DNA of 64,000 nucleotides. Origin: Rubrivivax sp. GTDB taxonomy: Bacteria; Pseudomonadota; Gammaproteobacteria; Burkholderiales; Burkholderiaceae_C. Under the pieces are notes generated by a model that saw only the letters and a program-made list of their open reading frames with translations, was not told the DNA's origin and made no database searches. The translations under genes and the position numbers were made by a program. The stretch covers positions 310,001 to 374,000 of the forward strand of contig JAHBZT010000005.1 of assembly GCA_019635315.1 (NCBI GenBank). The letters are read 5' to 3'. Positions 42,202 to 53,179 of this stretch are shown in pieces (the stretch's first letter is position 1; every line of letters begins with the position of its first letter).

Positions 42202-44340
42202 ATGAGCGACACCCACTCCCAGGGCGCCAGCTCGGCCGCCGGCATCGACCTCAGCCAGTTCTACCAGGTCTTCTTCGAGGAGGCGGCCGAGAACCTGGAG
42301 CAGATGGAGCAGATGCTGCTGGGCGTCGACGTCGAGGCCGCCGACGACGAGGAGCTCAACGCGATCTTCCGCTGCGCGCACTCGGTCAAGGGCGGCGCTG
42401 CCACCTTCGGCTTCGCCGACGTCGCCGAGCTGACGCACCAGATGGAGACGCTGCTGGACAAGCTGCGCCGCCACGAACTGAAGCCGACCGCAGCCATGGT
42501 CGACGTGCTGCTGGCCAGCGGCGACGCGCTGAAGGCCCAGCTCGCGCGCCACCAGGGGCGTGGCGGCGCGGCCGTCGACACCAGCGAGCTGCTGGCGTCG
42601 ATCCGCGCGCTGGCCGAAGGCGGCAGCGCGGTCGCGGCGCCCGTGCGCGGGCCGGCGGCGGCCACCGCTCCGGTGGCGCCGGCCCCGACCCTGTCGGCCG
42701 CGGCGCCGAAGAGCGCGGCCCGGCTGCTCGAGCTGACCGTCGGCCCGCTCGCCGACCCGTCGCACGCCGACCACCTGGCAGAGCTGTTCACCGAGATCCC
42801 CGGCCTGGGCACCATCGAGCCGCTGGACGCCGGCCGCGACGCCGACGGCATGCGCCGCTTCAAGGTGCTGACGGCGGCCAGCGAGAACGAACTCGTCGAC
42901 CTGTTCAGCTTCCACGTCGCGCGCGAGCAGGTGCAGCTGGCGCCGCTGGGCCCCGGCTACGGCTTCCACGCCGGCGCCCCCGGCGCGCCCGAGCCCGCGC
43001 CGGCCGACTGCGACCCCGGCTACGGCTTCTTCGACAGCGCCCCCGGCGCACCGGACAGCGGCTTGGCCGCGGCCACGAGCGCCGCTCCCGGCGCGACCGG
43101 CGCGCCTGTGCCGGTGGAAGCCAAGCCGGCCGCCCGCGCGGCGGCGCGCGCCGAGGCCAAGGCCGCCGGCGCGCCGGAGTCGAGCACGCTGCGCGTCTCG
43201 GTCGAGAAGGTCGACCAGCTGATCAACCTGGTCGGCGAGCTCGTGATCACGCAGGCCATGCTGGCGCAGACCGGCAAGGGCGTGGACGCCGCGCTGTACC
43301 AGCAGCTGGCGTCGGGACTGGCCGACCTGGAGCGCAACACCCGCGACCTGCAGGAAGCGGTGATGTCGATCCGCATGATCCCGATGAGCCTGGTCTTCAG
43401 CCGCTTCCCGCGCATGCTGCGCGATCTGGCCGGCAAGCTGGGCAAGAAGGTCGAGCTGGTCACGCAGGGCGAGGCCACCGAGCTGGACAAGGGCCTGGTC
43501 GAGAAGATCACGGACCCGCTGACCCACCTGGTGCGCAACAGCTGCGACCACGGCATCGAGCTGCCGGCCGAGCGCCTGGCCAGGGGCAAGCCCGAGCACG
43601 GCACCGTGACGCTGGTGGCCAGCCACCAGGGCGGCAGCATCGTCATCGAGGTGCGCGACGACGGCCGCGGCCTGAACCGCGCCAAGCTGCTGAAGAAGGC
43701 ACGCGAGCGCGGCATCGAGGCGCCGGACACGCTGTCGGACCAGGAGGTCTACGGCCTCATCTTCGCGCCCGGCTTCAGCACCGCCGAGCAGGTGACCGAC
43801 GTCTCCGGCCGCGGCGTCGGCATGGACGTGGTCAAGAAGAACATCACCGCGCTCGGCGGCACGGTGGAGATCGACAGCGCCGAAGGCTACGGCATGACGG
43901 TGCGCGTGCGGCTGCCGCTGACGCTGGCCATCATGGACGGCATGAGCGTGGGCGTCGGCGAGGAGTGCTACATCCTGCCGCTGTCCAGCGTCGTCGAGTC
44001 CTTCCAGGTGCAGCCCGGGATGATCAAGACGATAGGCGGCAGCGGCCGCGTCGTCGAGGTGCGCGACGAGTACATGCCGGTGATCGACCTCGAGAAGGTC
44101 TTCGACGTGCCGCGCTTCGACTTCGAGCACCAGAGCCACATCATGGTCGTCGTCGAGGCCGAGGGCGGCCGCGTCGCGCTGCTCGTCGACGAGTTGCTGG
44201 GCCAGCAGCAGGTCGTGGTCAAGAACCTCGAGAGCAACTACCGCAAGGTCGACGACGTCTCGGGCGCGACCATCCTGGGCGACGGCCGCGTCGCGCTGAT
44301 CCTGGACATCGGCTCGCTGGTGCGCCGCTCCCGCCACTGA
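42202..44340 (+). CDS. cheA: Chemotaxis histidine kinase CheA
   Basis: A 712-residue soluble kinase. The Hpt domain carries phospho-acceptor His60 in RCAHSVKGGAATFGF. A P2-like region (LLELTVGPLADPSHADHL) follows, and then an Ala/Pro/Gly-rich linker in which PGYGF...APGAP occurs twice. The dimerisation domain is VDQLINLVGELVITQAML. The ATPase domain has LTHLVRNSCDHGIE, EVRDDGRGL and GRGVGMDVV, and the C-terminal CheW-like domain has RDEYMPVIDLEKVF and LLVDELLGQQQVVVKNLE. AGGAG precedes the ATG at 42202. The receptor genes follow directly. Confidence 0.96.
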   Translation: MSDTHSQGASSAAGIDLSQFYQVFFEEAAENLEQMEQMLLGVDVEAADDEELNAIFRCAHSVKGGAATFGFADVAELTHQMETLLDKLRRHELKPTAAMVDVLLASGDALKAQLARHQGRGGAAVDTSELLASIRALAEGGSAVAAPVRGPAAATAPVAPAPTLSAAAPKSAARLLELTVGPLADPSHADHLAELFTEIPGLGTIEPLDAGRDADGMRRFKVLTAASENELVDLFSFHVAREQVQLAPLGPGYGFHAGAPGAPEPAPADCDPGYGFFDSAPGAPDSGLAAATSAAPGATGAPVPVEAKPAARAAARAEAKAAGAPESSTLRVSVEKVDQLINLVGELVITQAMLAQTGKGVDAALYQQLASGLADLERNTRDLQEAVMSIRMIPMSLVFSRFPRMLRDLAGKLGKKVELVTQGEATELDKGLVEKITDPLTHLVRNSCDHGIELPAERLARGKPEHGTVTLVASHQGGSIVIEVRDDGRGLNRAKLLKKARERGIEAPDTLSDQEVYGLIFAPGFSTAEQVTDVSGRGVGMDVVKKNITALGGTVEIDSAEGYGMTVRVRLPLTLAIMDGMSVGVGEECYILPLSSVVESFQVQPGMIKTIGGSGRVVEVRDEYMPVIDLEKVFDVPRFDFEHQSHIMVVVEAEGGRVALLVDELLGQQQVVVKNLESNYRKVDDVSGATILGDGRVALILDIGSLVRRSRH

Positions 44341-44358
44341 CCCCCAAGGAGCCCGGAG

Positions 44359-45930
44359 ATGGAATTCCTGGTCGCGCCGCTGCGGCGCTTCACGATCCGC
44401 GTGCGCATGATCGGCGCGGTCGCCATGGTGCTCGGCATGTTTGCCGTCATCGGCCTCATCGGCGTGGCCGGCGGCCTGAAGATCCAGGCGCTCAGCGAGG
44501 ACTTCATGGCCCATGCCGTGCAGGAGCTGGAGACCGTCGGGCAGGTGCGCCAGCACCTGGCCGCGGTGCGACTGCACGAGAAGCAGATGGTCATCGACTA
44601 CGAGGACGGCGCGCGCGTGGCCCAGCACCGCCAGGCCTGGCTGGCCGAGATCGCCGCCACCAAGAAGGCGCTGGCCGCGATGCTGGAGGGCGAGGAGGAC
44701 GCCGACAACGCGCTGGCCCAGGAGGCCACGCAGCGCCTGGACGCCTATGCCGAACGCTCGGAACCGGTGCTGAAGAATATCCAGGAAGGCCAGTACGACA
44801 ACGCACGCGCCGCCGACCGCATGCTCGGCCGCGCCAAGGACGAGGTCGCGCTGGCCGAGGAGCGCGTCGAGCAGATCGCCGCCATCGTCAGTGCCGAAGC
44901 CGCGCAGATGCGCACCGACCTGCAGTCGCTGCTGGGCTCCGGTGTCGTCGTCTTCGGCGGCGTGCTGCTCGTGATCCTCGCCGTCGTCGTGCCGCTGACG
45001 CTGGCCAACTCGCGCTCGATCACCGCGCCCATCGCCTATGCGGTCGGCGTTGCCGAACGCATCGCCGCCGGCGACCTCAGCAAGCCGGTCAGCGTGCAGG
45101 GCCAGGACGAGGCGTCGGCGCTGGTCGGCGCGCTGCAGCGCATGCAGGCCAGCCTGCAGCAGGTGGTGGGCGACGTGCATGCCTCGTCGCAGAGCATCCG
45201 CCTGGCCAGCACCGAGGTCGCCACCGGCAACCAGGACCTCTCCGGCCGCACCGAGCAGACGGCGTCCAACCTGCAGCAGGCCGCGAGTTCGCTGGAGCAA
45301 CTGACCGGCACCGTGGGCACCACCGCCGACTCCGCGCGCACCGCCAACCAGCTCGCCGCCTCCGCCGCCGACGTGGCGCAGCGCGGCGGCGCCGTCGTCT
45401 CGCAGGTCGTCTCGACCATGGACGAGATCCACGGCGCGTCCAGGAAGATCGCCGACATCATCGCCGTCATCGACGGCATCGCCTTCCAGACCAACATCCT
45501 GGCGCTCAATGCCGCGGTCGAGGCCGCGCGCGCCGGCGAGCAGGGCCGCGGCTTCGCGGTCGTCGCCGGCGAGGTGCGCAGCCTCGCCCAGCGCAGCGCC
45601 GAGGCCGCGCGCGAGATCAAGGACCTGATCCAGGCCAGCGTCGAGAAGGTCGACGCCGGCAGCCGGCTGGTCGCCGACGCCGGCTCGACGATGAACGAGA
45701 TCGTGGCCAGCGTGCAGCGCGTGAGCGACATCATCGGCGAGATCAGCGCCGCGGCCAGCGAGCAGAGCTCGGGCATCGCGCAGGTCAATGGCGCGGTCAC
45801 CGACCTGGACCGCATGACGCAGCAGAACGCCGCGCTGGTGGAGCAGTCCGCCGCCGCCGCCGAGAGCCTGAAGGACCAGGCGCAGAAGCTGGCCGAGGTG
45901 GTCGGCGCCTTCCGCCTGCAGCCGGCCTGA
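44359..45930 (+). CDS. Methyl-accepting chemotaxis protein 1
   Basis: A 523-residue chemoreceptor. It has an N-terminal membrane helix (AVAMVLGMFAVIGLIGVAGG), a periplasmic four-helix-type region (AVQELETVGQVRQHLAAV), and a second membrane helix near 195-215 (GSGVVVFGGVLLVILAVVVPL). A HAMP domain follows (SITAPIAYAVGVAERIAAGDL), then the signalling domain with hairpin tip [26 protein letters not shown]. It ends in FRLQPA without a CheR-binding peptide. AAGGAG lies upstream, 18 bases after cheA. The DNA at 45220-45905 is nearly identical to the same region of receptors 2, 4 and 5. Confidence 0.95.
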   Translation: MEFLVAPLRRFTIRVRMIGAVAMVLGMFAVIGLIGVAGGLKIQALSEDFMAHAVQELETVGQVRQHLAAVRLHEKQMVIDYEDGARVAQHRQAWLAEIAATKKALAAMLEGEEDADNALAQEATQRLDAYAERSEPVLKNIQEGQYDNARAADRMLGRAKDEVALAEERVEQIAAIVSAEAAQMRTDLQSLLGSGVVVFGGVLLVILAVVVPLTLANSRSITAPIAYAVGVAERIAAGDLSKPVSVQGQDEASALVGALQRMQASLQQVVGDVHASSQSIRLASTEVATGNQDLSGRTEQTASNLQQAASSLEQLTGTVGTTADSARTANQLAASAADVAQRGGAVVSQVVSTMDEIHGASRKIADIIAVIDGIAFQTNILALNAAVEAARAGEQGRGFAVVAGEVRSLAQRSAEAAREIKDLIQASVEKVDAGSRLVADAGSTMNEIVASVQRVSDIIGEISAAASEQSSGIAQVNGAVTDLDRMTQQNAALVEQSAAAAESLKDQAQKLAEVVGAFRLQPA

Positions 45931-45944
45931 GGAAGAGGGTCCCC

Positions 45945-47537
45945 ATGCAAGCGATCCTGCAACACCTGCACGCCCGCGCCGATGGACTGCGCCTGGACCG
46001 GCTGCGGCTGGGCACGCGGCTGGGACTGGGCTTCGGCGCCCTGCTGGTGCTGATGGCCTTCGTCGTCGGCATCGCCGGGCTGCGCCTGCAAGGGCTGGGC
46101 GCCGACATCGAGCAGGTCAGCGCCTTCGAGCGCCGCGTCGCGCAGGCCGCCGGGCTGCGTGCGCTGGTCGAGCTCAACGTTGCGCGCACGATGGCCATCG
46201 CCGAGGCGCGGGGCGAAGGCCGCGTCGGCGACGCCTTCCAGCCGCTGATCGCCGAGACGGCGCAGCAGGTCGACAAGCTGCAGGCCGAGTTCGCGGCCGG
46301 CGCCGCCAGCGAGGGCGCGCGCCAGCTGCTCGAGCAGGCGGTCGCGGCACGCGACAAGTTCCGTGCCGCCAGCGAGGAGATCTTCGGCCGCTACGCCGCC
46401 GGCGAGTCCGAGAACGCCGACCTGATGATCGAGACGCTGCTGCAGCCGGCGGTCGCCGCCTACGTGCAGGCGATCGGCACGCAGGCCGCCGACCAGCAGG
46501 CGCTGGCCGAGCAGCGCATCGGCGAGGCACGCGCCTCGATCGCTGCCACCGAGCGGCTGCTGCTGCTGCTGGGCGTCTGCGCGCTCGCGATCGGCGTCTT
46601 CGCCGCCTGGTCGCTGACGCGTTCGGTGACGCGGCCGCTGGTCGCCGCCGTGGCCGCCACCGAGCGGGTGGCCGCCGGCGACCTGACGCAGCCCATCGAG
46701 GCCAGCGGCAAGGACGAGACCGCCGAGCTGATGCGCGCGCTCGAACGCATGCAACAGTCGCTGCGCACGACGGTCGGGCAGGTGCGCTCGAGCAGCGACT
46801 CGATCGCCACCGCCAGCGCCGAGATCGCCGGCGGCAACCAGGACCTCTCCGGCCGCACCGAGCAGACGGCGTCCAACCTGCAGCAGGCCGCGAGTTCGCT
46901 GGAGCAGCTGACCGGCACCGTCGGCAGCACGGCCGATTCCGCGCGCACCGCCAACCAGCTCGCCGCCTCCGCCGCCGACGTGGCGCAGCGCGGTGGCGCC
47001 GTCGTCTCGCAGGTCGTCTCGACCATGGACGAGATCCACGGTGCGTCCAGGAAGATCGCCGACATCATCGCCGTCATCGACGGCATCGCCTTCCAGACCA
47101 ATATCCTGGCGCTCAATGCCGCGGTCGAGGCCGCGCGCGCCGGCGAGCAGGGCCGCGGCTTCGCGGTCGTCGCCGGCGAGGTGCGCTCGCTGGCCCAGCG
47201 TTCGGCCGAGGCCGCGCGCGAGATCAAGGGCCTGATCCAGGCCAGCGTCGAGAAGGTCGACGCCGGCAGCCGGCTGGTCGCCGACGCCGGCTCGACGATG
47301 AACGAGATCGTGGCCAGCGTGCAGCGCGTGAGCGACATCATCGGCGAGATCAGCGCCGCGGCCAGCGAGCAGAGCTCGGGCATCGCGCAGGTCAACGGCG
47401 CGGTCACCGACCTGGACCGCATGACGCAGCAGAACGCCGCGCTGGTGGAGCAGTCCGCCGCCGCCACCGAGAGCCTGAAGGAACAGGCCGACCGACTGGG
47501 CCGCATCGTCGGCATCTTCCGCCTGCATGCCGTCTGA
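45945..47537 (+). CDS. Methyl-accepting chemotaxis protein 2
   Basis: A 530-residue chemoreceptor. The first membrane helix is [17 protein letters not shown], the periplasmic region of about 150 residues is helical (4HB-like, [19 protein letters not shown]), and the second membrane helix is [22 protein letters not shown] ([21 protein letters not shown]) and the shared signalling domain follow, with [19 protein letters not shown]. It ends [11 protein letters not shown] with no CheR/CheB-tethering peptide. It starts 14 bases after receptor 1. Confidence 0.95.
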   Translation: MQAILQHLHARADGLRLDRLRLGTRLGLGFGALLVLMAFVVGIAGLRLQGLGADIEQVSAFERRVAQAAGLRALVELNVARTMAIAEARGEGRVGDAFQPLIAETAQQVDKLQAEFAAGAASEGARQLLEQAVAARDKFRAASEEIFGRYAAGESENADLMIETLLQPAVAAYVQAIGTQAADQQALAEQRIGEARASIAATERLLLLLGVCALAIGVFAAWSLTRSVTRPLVAAVAATERVAAGDLTQPIEASGKDETAELMRALERMQQSLRTTVGQVRSSSDSIATASAEIAGGNQDLSGRTEQTASNLQQAASSLEQLTGTVGSTADSARTANQLAASAADVAQRGGAVVSQVVSTMDEIHGASRKIADIIAVIDGIAFQTNILALNAAVEAARAGEQGRGFAVVAGEVRSLAQRSAEAAREIKGLIQASVEKVDAGSRLVADAGSTMNEIVASVQRVSDIIGEISAAASEQSSGIAQVNGAVTDLDRMTQQNAALVEQSAAATESLKEQADRLGRIVGIFRLHAV

Positions 47538-47589
47538 TGCAGCTCCCCGCCCGCCCGCACGCCCTGGCGTCGGGCCACGGAGCCCCGTG

Positions 47590-49386
47590 ATGAAACTCAA
47601 CCACCTGAAGATCGGACCGCGACTGTCGCTCGGCTTCGGCGTCGTCGTCGGCCTGATGGTCGTCGTCGCCGGCCTCGCCTTCGAACGGTTTGCCCACCTC
47701 GACCGCAGCGCGGACTACCTGCTGGAGTTGCAGCGCCGCGCCGCGCTGGCCGAGAGCTGGCGCGCCGCCACCGACCTCAACGCCAGCCGCGCGCTGGCGA
47801 TCGCCAAGTCCGGCGGTGCAGCGGAGGTGGAAGCCTTCTTCGGCCCGCCGATGAAGGCCACGACCGAGGCGATCAGCAAGACGCAGGGCGAGCTGACCTC
47901 GCTGGTCGACAGCGAGCGCGGCCGCGCACTGCTGGCCGAGATCGGCCAACGGCGCAGCGCCTACATCGCCGACCGCAAGGCGGTGCTCGACGCGCTGCAG
48001 GCCGGCGACCGGGCAGCCGCGAACAGTGCGCTGGAGGGCCGCATGCTGCCGGCGTCGGTCGCCTACGTGGCGGCCATCGAGACGCTGGCGACCTACCAGC
48101 ACGAACGTGTCGCCGAGGGCAGCACGCGCATGAATGCCGACGTGCGCCAGGCCGGCTGGCTGGTGCTGGGCCTGACCGGCCTCGTCGCGCTGCTGGCCGG
48201 CGGCTTCGGCTGGTTCATCACGCGCTCGATCACCGCGCCGCTGCGCAGCACGGTGAGCGCCACCGAGCGCATCGCCGGCGGCAACCTGGTCGAGGCCGTG
48301 CACGCCGAGGGCCGCGACGAGATGGCCGAGATGCAGCGCTCGCTGGCCCGCATGCAGGAGTCGCTGCGCCGCCTGGTCGGCGACGTGCGCTCGTCCAGCG
48401 ACTCGATCGGCACCGCCAGCATGCAGATCGCCAGCGGCAACCAGGACCTGTCGGCGCGCACCGAGCAGACCGCGTCCAACCTGCAGGAGGCCGCCAGCTC
48501 GCTGGAGCAGATCACCGGCACCATCGGCCAGACGGCCGACAGCGCGCGCACCGCGAACCAGCTCGCCGCGTCGGCGACCACGGCCGCGCAGCGCGGCGGC
48601 CAGGTCGTCGCGCAGGTCGTCGCGACGATGGAGCAGATCAACGGCAGCAGCCGCCGCATCGCCGACATCATCACGACGATCGACGGCATCGCCTTCCAGA
48701 CCAACATCCTGGCGCTCAATGCCGCGGTCGAGGCCGCGCGTGCCGGCGAGCAGGGCCGCGGCTTCGCGGTCGTCGCCGGCGAGGTGCGCAACCTGGCCCA
48801 GCGCAGCGCCGAGGCCGCGCGTGAGATCAAGGGCCTGATCCAGGCCAGCGTCGAGAACGTGGACGCCGGCAGCCGCCTGGTGGCCGACGCCGGCAGCACG
48901 ATGCAGGACATCGTCGCCAGCGTACAGCGCGTCGGCGACGTGATTGGCGAGATCAGCGCCGCCACCGCCGAGCAGAGCAGCGGCCTGAAGCAGGTCAACG
49001 AGGCGGTCGCCGACCTCGACCGCATGACGCAGCAGAATGCCGCGCTGGTCGAGGAGAGCGCGGCCGCCGCGACCAGCATGGCCGAGCAGTCGCGCCGCCT
49101 GATCGAGGTCGTGTCGACCTTCCGCACCAGCGCAGGTGGCCCGGCCGCCGGCGCGGTCACCCCCACCGGCAGCGTCGCCGCCGTGCCCGCAGGGCCGGCA
49201 CAGGTCGCGCGCCAGACCGTCGCGCGCGCCCGCCGGCGTGCCGCGGCGGCGCCGGCAGCCGTCCCGGTCGCTGCCGCGACACCGACCGCGCCACGCGCGC
49301 CGGCTGCGGCCCAGGCGCCGGCCCGGTCGCCCGCCGTCGCGGCCACGGGCGGCCCGAAGGGCGACGACGAGTGGACATCGTTCTGA
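47590..49386 (+). CDS. Methyl-accepting chemotaxis protein 3
   Basis: A 598-residue chemoreceptor. Membrane helices are [15 protein letters not shown] and [18 protein letters not shown], with a helical periplasmic domain between them ([17 protein letters not shown]). The start used is the ATG at 47590. HAMP ([21 protein letters not shown]) and a signalling domain follow. This domain has the same tip but differs from the other four along its length (for example [26 protein letters not shown]). A C-terminal Ala/Pro-rich linker ends in DDEWTSF, an xWxxF-type peptide that can tether CheR or CheB. Confidence 0.95.
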   Translation: MKLNHLKIGPRLSLGFGVVVGLMVVVAGLAFERFAHLDRSADYLLELQRRAALAESWRAATDLNASRALAIAKSGGAAEVEAFFGPPMKATTEAISKTQGELTSLVDSERGRALLAEIGQRRSAYIADRKAVLDALQAGDRAAANSALEGRMLPASVAYVAAIETLATYQHERVAEGSTRMNADVRQAGWLVLGLTGLVALLAGGFGWFITRSITAPLRSTVSATERIAGGNLVEAVHAEGRDEMAEMQRSLARMQESLRRLVGDVRSSSDSIGTASMQIASGNQDLSARTEQTASNLQEAASSLEQITGTIGQTADSARTANQLAASATTAAQRGGQVVAQVVATMEQINGSSRRIADIITTIDGIAFQTNILALNAAVEAARAGEQGRGFAVVAGEVRNLAQRSAEAAREIKGLIQASVENVDAGSRLVADAGSTMQDIVASVQRVGDVIGEISAATAEQSSGLKQVNEAVADLDRMTQQNAALVEESAAAATSMAEQSRRLIEVVSTFRTSAGGPAAGAVTPTGSVAAVPAGPAQVARQTVARARRRAAAAPAAVPVAAATPTAPRAPAAAQAPARSPAVAATGGPKGDDEWTSF

Positions 49387-49443
49387 ACCCCGAAGGTGCC
49401 GCGCGGCGAATGCCGGTCGCACCCTCCATTTCGCCGTCGCCGC

Positions 49444-49451
49444 GCCGATAA
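49444..49451 (+). promoter_or_regulatory. Possible sigma-28 -10 element upstream of cheW
   Basis: The octamer gccgataa matches the FliA -10 box exactly, 34 bases before the cheW ATG. The -35 side (tcca at about 15 bases) is a poor match to TAAA/TCAA, so confidence is limited. Confidence 0.35.
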
Positions 49452-49484
49452 CAGCGGCAACGACCCTTTTTCCAAGGACCCGTC

Positions 49485-50060
49485 ATGGACATGATCGCCG
49501 AAGCCACCCACGTCGCCCGCCACGAAGCCGACCGCGCCGCGGGTGCCGGCGCCGCCGCGGCCGCCGCCTCGCGCACCTCGCAGGGCGGCGAGTTCCTCAC
49601 CTTCCGCCTCGGCGACGAGGAATACGGCATCGACATCCTGCGCGTGCAGGAGATCCGCTCCTACGAGCCGCCGACGCGCATCGCCAACGCGCCCGCCTTC
49701 ATCAAGGGCGTGGTCAACCTGCGCGGCGTGATCGTGCCGATCATCGACCTGCGCGTGAAGCTGGGTTGCGCGCAGGTCGAGTACAACGCCTTCACGGTGG
49801 TCGTCGTGCTCAACGTGCGCGGCCGTGTCGTCGGCGCCGTCGTCGACTCGGTCTCCGACGTGCTGGAGCTGACCAAGGACCACATCAAGCCGGCGCCGGA
49901 GCTGAATTCGGGCGTCGACGCCTCCTACATCACCGGCATCGGCACGATCAAGAGCGGCCAGGGCAAGGACGAGGACGGCGGCGCCAGCGAGCGCATGCTG
50001 ATCCTGATGGACATCGAGGGCCTGATGTCCAGCGCCGACATGGGCCTGATCAGCCACTGA
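49485..50060 (+). CDS. cheW: Chemotaxis coupling protein CheW
   Basis: A 191-residue adaptor that joins receptors to CheA. After an N-terminal Ala-rich tail of about 30 residues, the CheW fold is [22 protein letters not shown], then [22 protein letters not shown], then [22 protein letters not shown]. The GVVNLRG...PIIDLR block is the receptor/CheA contact signature. An ATG at 49485 fits. It lies between receptor 3 (99 bases) and receptor 4 (128 bases). Confidence 0.95.
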   Translation: MDMIAEATHVARHEADRAAGAGAAAAAASRTSQGGEFLTFRLGDEEYGIDILRVQEIRSYEPPTRIANAPAFIKGVVNLRGVIVPIIDLRVKLGCAQVEYNAFTVVVVLNVRGRVVGAVVDSVSDVLELTKDHIKPAPELNSGVDASYITGIGTIKSGQGKDEDGGASERMLILMDIEGLMSSADMGLISH

Positions 50061-50187
50061 CCGGTCCGCCGGCGCCGGCGCCGACGGCGGCGGCCGCGCC
50101 CGGCGCCCCCAGCGCCTTCACCCCTTTCCTCCTGTTGCCGACGCAGCCAGCGGTACCGCTGCACCGGCGCGAGCCCCGACGCGCGCC

Positions 50188-52410
50188 ATGAAGACCCTGA
50201 ATCCCGCCCCGGCCCGCAGCGGCTCGGTGGCCCGCCGCATCTCCACCACCGGCGGCCTGACGCTGGCCGCCGTGCTGCTGGGCATCTGCTCGGTGATGAG
50301 CGTGATCGCCACCGACCGCTCGCGCGAGCGCATCGTCGAGAACGCCGCCAACAGCGCGCAGGCCATCGCCGAGGCGGCGGGCGCCTTCGACATGACCGCG
50401 CGCATGACGGTGGAGAAGCTCTACGGCGGCTTCGCGGCCGAGTTCCAGGGCGAGTTCACGCTCAACGACGCCGGCGAGCTGAAGCACTGGGGCGAACTGC
50501 TCAACGGCAACACGACCACGGTCGACCGCTTCCACCAGCAGACCGGCGGCGTGGCCACCGTCTTCGCGAAGAAGGGCGACGACTTCGTGCGCGTGACGAC
50601 CTCGCTCAAGCGCGAGAACGGCGAGCGCGCGCTCGGCACCATGCTCGGCAAGGCGCACCCGGCGCATGCGCGCGTCAGCGCCGGCCAGGGCTACACCGGC
50701 CCGGCCACGCTGTTCGGCAAGCCCTACATGACGCGCTACGAACCGGTGAAGGACGCGCAGGGCGCGATCGTCGGCATCCTGTTCATCGGCCTGGACATGG
50801 GCCCGCACCATGCGGCGCTGACGCGCCTGGCGGCCAACGCGAAGCTCTACGACACCGGCGGCATCTACCTCGTCGACGCGCGCAGCGGCGCGGCCGACGC
50901 CGTGGTCGCGGTCCACCCCAGCGCTGCCGGCCGCAAGCTGGCCGAGCTCGCGCCCGGCAGCGAGGCGACGTTCGCGGCGCTGCTGGATCCGGCCACGCGC
51001 GGACGCGTCGCGACGCCGGGCGTGCTGCACGCGGCGCACGACGACGCCTGGGCCGTCGCGCGGCGGGTCGAAGGTTCGCCGTACTGGGCGGTCGCCGAGG
51101 TCTCCGACCGCCAGGCGATGCGCACGCACTGGGCCACGCTGGTCCCGTTCTGGCTGCTGCTCGGCGGCGCGACGGTCGGGCTGTCGCTGGCGCTGCACCT
51201 GGTGATGCGGCGCTGGGTCGCCACGCCGCTGGCCGCGCTGCAGCAGGCGGTGGCCGAGGTCGCCGACGGCCGGCTGACGCACCCGGTGGCCAGCGAGCGC
51301 CGCGACGAGCTCGGCGAGCTGATGCGCGGCGTCGAGCGCATGCGCCTGCAGCTGCTGGCCAGCCTGCAGACGGTGCGCGAGAGCGCCGACTCGATCCGCG
51401 TCGCGGCGACCGAGGTTGCCACCGGCAACCAGGACCTCTCCGGCCGCACCGAGCAGACGGCGTCCAACCTGCAGCAGGCCGCGAGTTCGCTGGAGCAGCT
51501 GACCGGCACCGTGGGCACCACCGCCGACTCCGCGCGCACCGCCAACCAGCTCGCCGCGTCCGCCGCCGACGTGGCGCAGCGCGGCGGCGCCGTCGTCTCG
51601 CAGGTCGTCTCGACCATGGACGAGATCCACGGCGCGTCCAGGAAGATCGCCGACATCATCGCCGTCATCGACGGCATCGCCTTCCAGACCAACATCCTGG
51701 CGCTCAATGCCGCGGTGGAAGCCGCGCGTGCCGGCGAGCAGGGCCGCGGCTTCGCGGTCGTCGCCGGCGAGGTGCGCTCGCTCGCCCAGCGTTCCGCCGA
51801 GGCCGCGCGCGAGATCAAGGGCCTGATCCAGGCCAGCGTCGAGAAGGTCGACACCGGCAGCCGCCTGGTCGCCGACGCCGGCACCACGATGAACGAGATC
51901 GTGGCCAGCGTGCAGCGCGTGAGCGACATCATCGGCGAGATCAGCGCCGCGGCCAGCGAGCAGAGCTCGGGCATCGCGCAGGTCAACGGCGCGGTCACGG
52001 ACCTGGACCGCATGACGCAGCAGAACGCCGCGCTGGTGGAGCAGTCCGCCGCCGCCGCGGAGAGCCTGAAGGACCAGGCGCAGAAGCTGGCCGAGGTCGT
52101 CGGGCGCTTCGAGTTGGGCGGCGCAGCCCATGCCGCCGCCCCGGCGGTATCGCCGGCGCAGGCGTCGGCGCCGGCGCCGGGGCAGTCGGCGCGCATCGCG
52201 AAGCAGGTGCTGGCGCAGGTGTCGGCCAGGGGGCCCGCCACGCCGCCACCGGCGTCGACGGGCAGGCCGCCGACCGCCACCCCCCTGCCGACGCTCACCA
52301 CGGCGGTCGCCGTGCCAGCCGCCGTCGCCACGGCCGCCACCGCCACGACATCGGCCCCGGCTGCAACGGCACCGGCCGCCACCCAGGACGACGACTGGAC
52401 GACGTTCTGA
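50188..52410 (+). CDS. Methyl-accepting chemotaxis protein 4 with large periplasmic Cache-type sensor
   Basis: A 740-residue chemoreceptor with the largest sensor of the cluster, about 290 residues. Segments [39 protein letters not shown] and [13 protein letters not shown] match the Cache_3-Cache_2 fold seen in Burkholderiales receptors. The membrane helix [21 protein letters not shown] precedes HAMP ([21 protein letters not shown]) and the signalling domain. After an Ala/Thr/Pro linker it ends in DDDWTTF, an xWxxF CheR/CheB tether. A strong hairpin follows the stop. Confidence 0.95.
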   Translation: MKTLNPAPARSGSVARRISTTGGLTLAAVLLGICSVMSVIATDRSRERIVENAANSAQAIAEAAGAFDMTARMTVEKLYGGFAAEFQGEFTLNDAGELKHWGELLNGNTTTVDRFHQQTGGVATVFAKKGDDFVRVTTSLKRENGERALGTMLGKAHPAHARVSAGQGYTGPATLFGKPYMTRYEPVKDAQGAIVGILFIGLDMGPHHAALTRLAANAKLYDTGGIYLVDARSGAADAVVAVHPSAAGRKLAELAPGSEATFAALLDPATRGRVATPGVLHAAHDDAWAVARRVEGSPYWAVAEVSDRQAMRTHWATLVPFWLLLGGATVGLSLALHLVMRRWVATPLAALQQAVAEVADGRLTHPVASERRDELGELMRGVERMRLQLLASLQTVRESADSIRVAATEVATGNQDLSGRTEQTASNLQQAASSLEQLTGTVGTTADSARTANQLAASAADVAQRGGAVVSQVVSTMDEIHGASRKIADIIAVIDGIAFQTNILALNAAVEAARAGEQGRGFAVVAGEVRSLAQRSAEAAREIKGLIQASVEKVDTGSRLVADAGTTMNEIVASVQRVSDIIGEISAAASEQSSGIAQVNGAVTDLDRMTQQNAALVEQSAAAAESLKDQAQKLAEVVGRFELGGAAHAAAPAVSPAQASAPAPGQSARIAKQVLAQVSARGPATPPPASTGRPPTATPLPTLTTAVAVPAAVATAATATTSAPAATAPAATQDDDWTTF

Positions 52411-52440
52411 CGCGGCGCGACGCGCGCCGGCGCCGCACTG

Positions 52441-52465
52441 CAGGGCCCGCCGCTGGCGGGCCCTG
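52441..52465 (+). terminator. Hairpin terminator after receptor 4
   Basis: Perfect 11-base arms cagggcccgcc (52441-52451) and ggcgggccctg (52455-52465) with loop gct, 30 bases after the stop, followed by ggccattt. It probably separates the upstream chemotaxis transcript from the Cache protein and receptor 5. Confidence 0.65.
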
Positions 52466-52562
52466 GCCATTTCGGCCCCCCGGCAGGCACTGGAAGGCGG
52501 CACGACGGCGGCTTTTCAGTGCATCCCTGCACACCGCGGCGGCGAACACTGTCAGCCTGGCG

Positions 52563-52590
52563 TCAAGCCGGTGCATCCGGCGGCCGAAGC
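52563..52590 (+). promoter_or_regulatory. Candidate sigma-28 promoter of the Cache protein/receptor 5 pair
   Basis: tcaa at 52563-52566 and gccgaagc at 52583-52590, separated by 16 bases, the same spacing as the candidate at 41095-41122. It lies 77 bases before the ATG and downstream of the hairpin terminator, so the pair may have its own flagellar-class promoter. Confidence 0.4.
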
Positions 52591-52667
52591 CACGGACGGG
52601 CCCGTCGTGGCCATCGCCGGCGGCAGCGTCTGCCGTTCCGGTCCCGCACCCCCCAAGGAGTCCACCG

Positions 52668-53132
52668 ATGAAGAAACTGCTCGCCCCGCTGGCCTCCGTG
52701 GCCGTCCTCGCCTTCGCCTTCGCCGCACCGTCGGCGCTGGCCAGCAACGCCACCAAGGACGAGGCCGTCGCGATGGTCAAGAAGGGCATCGCCTACATCA
52801 AGGCGCATGGCATCGAGAAGGCCTACGCCGAGATCAACAACAAGCAGGGCCAGTTCACCGACCGCGACCTCTACCTGGTGGTCTACGGCCTGGACGGCAA
52901 GTGCCTGGCGCATGGCGCGAACGAGCGCCAGATCGGCCGCGACCTGCTCGACCTGACCGACGTGGACGGCAAGTATTTCGTCAAGGAGCGCGTGGCGCTG
53001 GCGCGTGCGCAGCCGGCGGGCTTCTGGCAGGACTACAAGTTCACCAACCCGGTGAGCAAGAAGATCGAGCCCAAGACCATGTACTGCGAGAAGCTGAACG
53101 AGACCGCAGTCTGCGGCGGCGTCTACAAGTGA
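52668..53132 (+). CDS. Solo periplasmic Cache-domain protein
   Basis: A 154-residue secreted protein. The signal peptide is MKKLLAPLASVAVLAFAFA with cleavage near SALA. The mature part is one sCache domain: VAMVKKGIAYIKAHGIEKAYAEINN, then FTDRDLYLVVYGLDGKCLAHGAN, IGRDLLDLTDVDGKYFVKE, and GFWQDYKF. Three Cys (KCL, MYCEK and VCGG) may form a disulfide. It has no membrane anchor or signalling domain. AAGGAG lies upstream of the ATG. It is 47 bases before receptor 5 and may bind a small molecule and present it to that receptor, which is inference. Confidence 0.8.
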   Translation: MKKLLAPLASVAVLAFAFAAPSALASNATKDEAVAMVKKGIAYIKAHGIEKAYAEINNKQGQFTDRDLYLVVYGLDGKCLAHGANERQIGRDLLDLTDVDGKYFVKERVALARAQPAGFWQDYKFTNPVSKKIEPKTMYCEKLNETAVCGGVYK

Positions 53133-53179
53133 CCCGCCGGCGCTGAAGTCGCATCGCCGGAACCGCACGAGGAGACCGC

